NCBI RefSeq assembly: GCF_946221155.1 | Contig: NZ_CAMIAN010000023.1 | Span: 1-33,037 of the forward strand | Origin: an uncultured Corynebacterium sp. | GTDB taxonomy: Bacteria > Actinomycetota > Actinomycetes > Mycobacteriales > Mycobacteriaceae | Direction of reading: 5' to 3' | Length of the DNA: 33,037 bases | Shown here: one piece after another, positions 29,345 to 33,037 of the stretch | Layout: each line of letters opens with the position of its first letter | How positions within the stretch are numbered: position 1 is the first letter of the stretch | Program-made: the position numbers and the translations under genes | Notes under the pieces: model-generated | Seen by the model: only the letters and a program-made list of their open reading frames with translations | What the model was told of the DNA's origin: nothing | Databases searched by the model: none

Positions 29345-32131
29345 ATGAAGGCACGTTTCAAAACCATCACCTCCGTAGCCACCTTCAGCGCGCTGGCCCT
29401 GGGCGCGAACGCCCTCACCGTCCCGACTGCCCTGGCCGCCCCGGCCGGCGATAACGTGGTTATCAGCGCCGTTTATGGCGGCGGCGGAAACAAGGGCGCG
29501 ACCCTGAAGAACGATTACGTTGAGCTGTTCAACCCCACCGACAAGTCGATCAGCCTCGATGGCTGGACCGTCCAGTACCTCTCCGACAAGGGCAGGAACA
29601 ACGGTAAGCCGATCGCTCTATCAGGCACCATCCAGCCGAAGGGCTTCTATCTGATCAAGGGCGCTGCGGGTGACGGCGGTACCCAGGATTTTGCTGCTGA
29701 CGCCACCGGGGACGGTTTGGCCATGGGCGGTACGACCGGCACCGTCGTCCTGGCTGACTCTTCCGAGAAGTGGGCCGCTGGAAACCCAGCAATCGACATC
29801 GTGGGTTATGGCAATGCGCAGGTGAACGAGACCGCTGGCACCGCGGCTCTTTCTAATACCACGGCTGCCGTTCGTAACGACGAGGGCAAGGACACCGACG
29901 ACAACAGCGCCGACTTCACCGTCGGCGATCCGAAGCCTCGCTATAGCGGTGGCGACGCTCTGGATCCGAACGCGGAAGCCCCAGATACCCCAGAAAACCC
30001 AGAGCAGCCGGAGAACCCGGACGACCCCAATGAGCCGGATCAGCCGGGGGACGCTGAGGAACACAAGATCTCTGATATTCAGGGGACGGGGGACAAGTCC
30101 CCGCTGGTGGACAAGCAGGTCAAGACTGCCGGCTGGGTCACCGCAAGTTACCCCTCGGGTGGCCAAGATGGCTTCGTAATCCAAGAGGGTGGCGCGGCAC
30201 CGTTGCGAAAGGCCGGCGAAGCATCTCAGGCAGTGTTCGTCTACACCGGCAAGGGCGGCACCCCGGCAGATCTCGGCAAGTGCGTCGTAGTCACCGGCAA
30301 GGTGGGGGAGCACTACGAGTCCACCCAGATCGGATTTGCCAAGTACACCGAGTCTGACAACCCGTCCGAGGACTGCGGCGAGAAGCCGGAACCGATCACC
30401 GACGCTGTTCCTTTGGACGAGGAGACCCGCGAGGCCAACGAGCACATGATGTTCCAGCCTTCCGCCACCTACACCGTCACCAACAACTACGAGCTGAACC
30501 AGTACGGTTCCGTAGATCTTGTGGAGGGTAACGAGCCGCTGTACCAGGCGACCTCCAAGGTGGCACCGGGTGCGGAGGCTCAGGCCTACGAGGCCAAGAA
30601 CGCCGAGCGCGTCGTTACCCTCGACGATGGAGCTACGCTGAACTTCTTCCGCAACAAGGATGCGCAGAACACCCCGCAGCCCTACCTGAAGACCGCCGAA
30701 GGCATTAAGTCCCTGCGCACCGGCGACCAGGTGAGCTTCGCCCGGCCGACGGTGCTGTCCTATGGCTTCGAGAAGTGGTCCCTGCAGCCAACCTCCCAGG
30801 TCACGGGCGATACCGCGCAGGCGGATCTGCCGATTCGCTGGGAGGATTCCCGCCCGGCCGAGGAGAACGGTCCCGAAAAGGTCGGAGGCAGCCACTCCAT
30901 CGCCAGCTTCAACGTCCTGAACTACTTCACTGATCTGGGCCAGGATCAAGGCAACTGCGGCTCCTACAAGGATCGCGAGGGGAACCCCGTCACCGCCGAC
31001 AAGTGCGACGTTCGCGGTGCTTACTCCGAGCAGGCATTCAAGGATCAGCAGGCCAAGATCGTCAAGGCGATCAACACTCTGGATGTTTCGGTGCTAGGAC
31101 TGGAGGAAATCCAGAACTCCGCCAAGTTCGGCAAGGATCGTGACGCAGCGCTGAAGCACCTGGTTGACGAGCTCAACGCGGCCGGTGGCAAGTGGGAGTA
31201 CGTGAAGAGCCCGGCCACAGTCGCCAAGAACGAGGATGTCATCCGCACGGCCTTCATCTACCAGCCGGACAAGGTCGAGCCGGTCGGGGAGTCCAAGATC
31301 CTCGACGTAGAGGCTTTCGACCAGATCGCTCGCCAGCCGCTGGCGCAGCAGTTCAAGAACAAGGGCGCAAAGGACGAGCAGGCTTTCGTCGCCGTCGTGA
31401 ACCACTACAAGTCCAAGGGCAGCGTGGCTCGCGGCGACGCGGATACGGGCGACGGTCAGGGCAACAACGCCAAGCTGCGTGCGGAGATGTCCCGCCAGCT
31501 GGTTGAGTGGCTGAGCGAGGACGCGGACTTCAAGGACAAGCCCCAGTTCATCCTCGGTGACTTCAATGCCTACGCGAAGGAAGATGCCATTCGCATCATC
31601 GAGGAGGCCGGCTACACCAACCTCGAGACCAAGTTCGACGCCGGCCACTCCTACCAGTTCGGCGGCCGTGTGGGCTCCCTGGATCACGTCCTAGCCAACG
31701 AGAAGGCCACGGAGATGGCCACTGGCGCGGACGTGTGGGACATTAACGCCGACGAGTCGGTTGCGTTCGAGTACTCCCGCCGCAACTACAACGTGGTTGA
31801 CTTCTACGAGCAGAACGTGTTCCGTGCCTCGGACCACGACCCGATCAAGGTGGGCTTCAACGCCCCGGGCGCGGACCCGCAGCCGGGACCGGACCCTGAC
31901 GACTCAACCAACCCGGACAAGCCGGGCGACCCCTCCGGTTCGACCGGCTCGCTGGGCGGTTCCAAGACAGAGCTCAGCGGCTCCGCCAAGGCGGGTCTTT
32001 TCACCACGATCATCCTGAGCATCATCGGCTTGGGCGCCGCCGGCGCGGGTCTGTGGGGTTGGGTGAACCACCTGATCCCGACCAGCGCAGTGCCGAACTG
32101 GCTGCGCCCATACCTGCCGCCGCAGCGTTAA
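29345..32131 (+). CDS. Secreted, C-terminally anchored extracellular nuclease (ExeM/NucH-like)
   Basis: The 928-residue product has a signal peptide (about 1-31, ending ALA), a lamin-tail domain (about 36-180), a Pro/Glu/Asp-rich linker (about 205-240), an OB-fold-like domain (about 245-340), and an endonuclease/exonuclease/phosphatase domain (about 520-840). Catalytic motifs are SFNVLNYF, Glu587-Glu588 (GLEEIQ), Asp739-F-Asn741 (GDFNAY), SLDHVL and Asp830-His831-Asp832 (SDHDP). After a second Pro-rich linker come LSGSAKAG, a membrane helix (about 889-912) and a Trp/Pro tail resembling that of the nucleotidase. It probably degrades extracellular DNA or RNA at the cell surface. C. glutamicum NucH, a phosphate-starvation product, is the nearest functional parallel I know. 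AGGA lies 9 nt before the ATG. Confidence 0.92.
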   Translation: MKARFKTITSVATFSALALGANALTVPTALAAPAGDNVVISAVYGGGGNKGATLKNDYVELFNPTDKSISLDGWTVQYLSDKGRNNGKPIALSGTIQPKGFYLIKGAAGDGGTQDFAADATGDGLAMGGTTGTVVLADSSEKWAAGNPAIDIVGYGNAQVNETAGTAALSNTTAAVRNDEGKDTDDNSADFTVGDPKPRYSGGDALDPNAEAPDTPENPEQPENPDDPNEPDQPGDAEEHKISDIQGTGDKSPLVDKQVKTAGWVTASYPSGGQDGFVIQEGGAAPLRKAGEASQAVFVYTGKGGTPADLGKCVVVTGKVGEHYESTQIGFAKYTESDNPSEDCGEKPEPITDAVPLDEETREANEHMMFQPSATYTVTNNYELNQYGSVDLVEGNEPLYQATSKVAPGAEAQAYEAKNAERVVTLDDGATLNFFRNKDAQNTPQPYLKTAEGIKSLRTGDQVSFARPTVLSYGFEKWSLQPTSQVTGDTAQADLPIRWEDSRPAEENGPEKVGGSHSIASFNVLNYFTDLGQDQGNCGSYKDREGNPVTADKCDVRGAYSEQAFKDQQAKIVKAINTLDVSVLGLEEIQNSAKFGKDRDAALKHLVDELNAAGGKWEYVKSPATVAKNEDVIRTAFIYQPDKVEPVGESKILDVEAFDQIARQPLAQQFKNKGAKDEQAFVAVVNHYKSKGSVARGDADTGDGQGNNAKLRAEMSRQLVEWLSEDADFKDKPQFILGDFNAYAKEDAIRIIEEAGYTNLETKFDAGHSYQFGGRVGSLDHVLANEKATEMATGADVWDINADESVAFEYSRRNYNVVDFYEQNVFRASDHDPIKVGFNAPGADPQPGPDPDDSTNPDKPGDPSGSTGSLGGSKTELSGSAKAGLFTTIILSIIGLGAAGAGLWGWVNHLIPTSAVPNWLRPYLPPQR

Positions 32132-32146
32132 GAGCGCTGCAGGCGG
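32117..32146 (+). terminator. Bulged hairpin over the nuclease stop codon
   Basis: CCGCCGCAGCG (32117-32127) pairs with CGCTGC-A-GGCGG (32135-32146), eleven pairs with one bulged A, around TTAAGAG, whose first bases belong to the TAA stop. No U-tract. It probably ends the nuclease transcript against the convergent peptidase gene. Confidence 0.45.
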
Positions 32147-32157
32147 GGCGCTGCAGG
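32134..32157 (+). repeat. Direct repeat GCGCTGCAGG x2
   Basis: Two identical ten-base copies (32134-32143 and 32148-32157) are separated by CGGG, in the short gap between convergent genes. The first copy takes part in the stop-codon hairpin. Confidence 0.6.
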
Positions 32158-32173
32158 GTTACGTGGGCGGGGC

Positions 32174-33037
32174 TTAGCGCTGGAAGTCCTGGTGGCAGGA
32201 CTTCATGGTGCCGCCCTGGTAGCCTCGCATGAACCAGTCCACGCGCATTTCGGAAGACCCGTGGGTCCACTTGTCAGGATTTACTTCCTGTCCGGCGCTG
32301 GACTGGATGGCGTCATCGCCAATAGAACGAGCAGTAGTGATTGCCTGCTCGACCTGCTCCTGGGTGAGGGGCTCCAACAGAGCGTCCTCGCCCTTGTCGG
32401 CGTTCTGGGCCCATACGCCGGCGTAGCAGTCGGCCTGGACCTCCATCTTCACCGCGTTGGAATCTTCTCCCGGGCTATCGTAATCGCTCAAGCCGAGGGT
32501 GCCCTCCAGGTTCTGAATGTGGTGGCCGAACTCGTGGGCGGTGACGTACATCTGTGCGAATGGGCCGTTGGATCCACCCATTTGCTTCAGCTCGTCGAAG
32601 AATGGGACGGACATGTAGACCGTCTCGTCGCCGGGGCAATAGAACGGGCCGGTGCTAGCGAGGTTCGCAGAGCCACAGCGGGTGCTGGTCTGCCCCTCGG
32701 CGAGCACCAGGCCCGGCTCGCTGTACTTGTTGCCAGCCTCCTCGGGCAGAGCCGAGCTCCAGAACTGGTCGACCGACTTCGCCGTGGCTAACACACGGCA
32801 ATCGTCATTGTTGTTGGCGTCCTCGGCAGTCTTGCAGTGCTCGAAGCCTTCGCCCGTGCGGCTGTTGCTGACGCCCGCACGCTGATCCGCGCCGTTGTTT
32901 CCGGTCAGCATTCCCAATCCACCGTTGAAGAGGAACACGAGAACTGCGGCAACGATGATTCCGGGAATGCCGAAGCGGCGGGCAAGGGCACCAAAAAGCA
33001 GGCCGGTGAACAAGCCGCCGCCCCCACCCTGATTGCC
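32174..33037 (-). CDS. Putative neutral zinc metallopeptidase (YpfJ family), 5' end outside the window
   Basis: The visible 287 residues begin in a Gly-rich run (GNQGGGGGLF) typical of the family's cytoplasmic N-terminus. A membrane helix follows (about residues 20-40 of the visible part), and then an extracytoplasmic domain. The zincin motif HEFGH is encoded at 32536-32522 and is followed by HIQNLEG. The downstream EVQADCYAGVWA is the family's second conserved block and probably supplies the third ligand. Several Cys may form disulfides outside the membrane. The substrate is unknown. The reading frame is open to position 33037, so the true start lies to the right of the window; the internal TTG at 33013 is not the likely start. 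Confidence 0.9.
   Translation of the reverse strand, partial: GNQGGGGGLFTGLLFGALARRFGIPGIIVAAVLVFLFNGGLGMLTGNNGADQRAGVSNSRTGEGFEHCKTAEDANNNDDCRVLATAKSVDQFWSSALPEEAGNKYSEPGLVLAEGQTSTRCGSANLASTGPFYCPGDETVYMSVPFFDELKQMGGSNGPFAQMYVTAHEFGHHIQNLEGTLGLSDYDSPGEDSNAVKMEVQADCYAGVWAQNADKGEDALLEPLTQEQVEQAITTARSIGDDAIQSSAGQEVNPDKWTHGSSEMRVDWFMRGYQGGTMKSCHQDFQR

Noticed and set aside
1..33037. Mobile elements, prophage, CRISPR array or toxin-antitoxin pair
   Set aside because: No transposase, integrase or phage gene, no regularly spaced repeats and no small paired ORFs with such motifs were seen. Gene order follows the conserved actinobacterial core.

Overview
The window looks like chromosomal core DNA of a Corynebacterium (order Mycobacteriales). 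The evidence is the high GC content with CGC/CGT-rich codon use, the frequent GTG starts, the apparently leaderless genes, the phosphatidylinositol mannoside (PIM) genes, and a gene order I recognise from Mycobacterium tuberculosis: thrS, HIT, pgsA1, patA, pimA, then pdxS, tesB2, pdxT, yebC, then ruvCAB, then yajC-secD-secF, lipoprotein, apt, rel, ppiB, glyoxalase-like, hisS. I do not assign a species. I see no insertion sequence, prophage, CRISPR array or obvious foreign island.

Layout. (1) 1-395: two divergent tRNA genes, tRNA-Gly(GCC) cut by the left edge and tRNA-Val(CAC) with a clear terminator. (2) 549-3553: an envelope metal module with a membrane-anchored CopC, an unknown acidic lipoprotein, a PCu(A)C-type copper chaperone lipoprotein and a DyP-type peroxidase carrying both a Tat signal and a lipobox. 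(3) 3627-9636: thrS, an Ap4A-phosphorylase-like HIT protein and the start of PIM synthesis (phosphatidylinositol phosphate synthase, PatA-like acyltransferase, PimA-like mannosyltransferase, LemA-like membrane protein), with the last four translationally coupled. (4) 9727-12102: PLP synthase pdxS and pdxT with a thioesterase gene between them. (5) 12232-15329: yebC and the Holliday junction genes ruvC, ruvA, ruvB. (6) 15375-23822: yajC, secD, secF, an orphan family-5 solute-binding lipoprotein, apt and the bifunctional (p)ppGpp enzyme rel. (7) 23845-26850: a convergent membrane-anchored cyclophilin, then a metallo-beta-lactamase-fold hydrolase and hisS, which end at a strong intrinsic terminator. 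(8) 27101-32131: a secreted 5'-nucleotidase and a secreted ExeM/NucH-like nuclease. (9) 32174-33037: a zinc metallopeptidase on the minus strand, cut by the right edge.

How the genes fit together. Most of the window is housekeeping. Two accessory-looking parts are worth more attention. The copper/heme module has every product predicted to be tethered to the outer face of the plasma membrane, and one of its members is an unrecognised lipoprotein. The nucleotidase-nuclease pair could convert extracellular DNA to nucleosides and phosphate, and both enzymes end in a very similar C-terminal anchor although their catalytic folds are unrelated. Smaller non-coding signals include three apparently leaderless promoters, three U-tract-poor hairpins that overlap stop codons, a palindrome in front of pdxS, three inverted repeats upstream of the nucleotidase gene, and a GGCGTCAATA-plus-purines motif that recurs in two intergenic and two coding places, always on the same strand. 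Promoter and operator calls are by eye and tentative.
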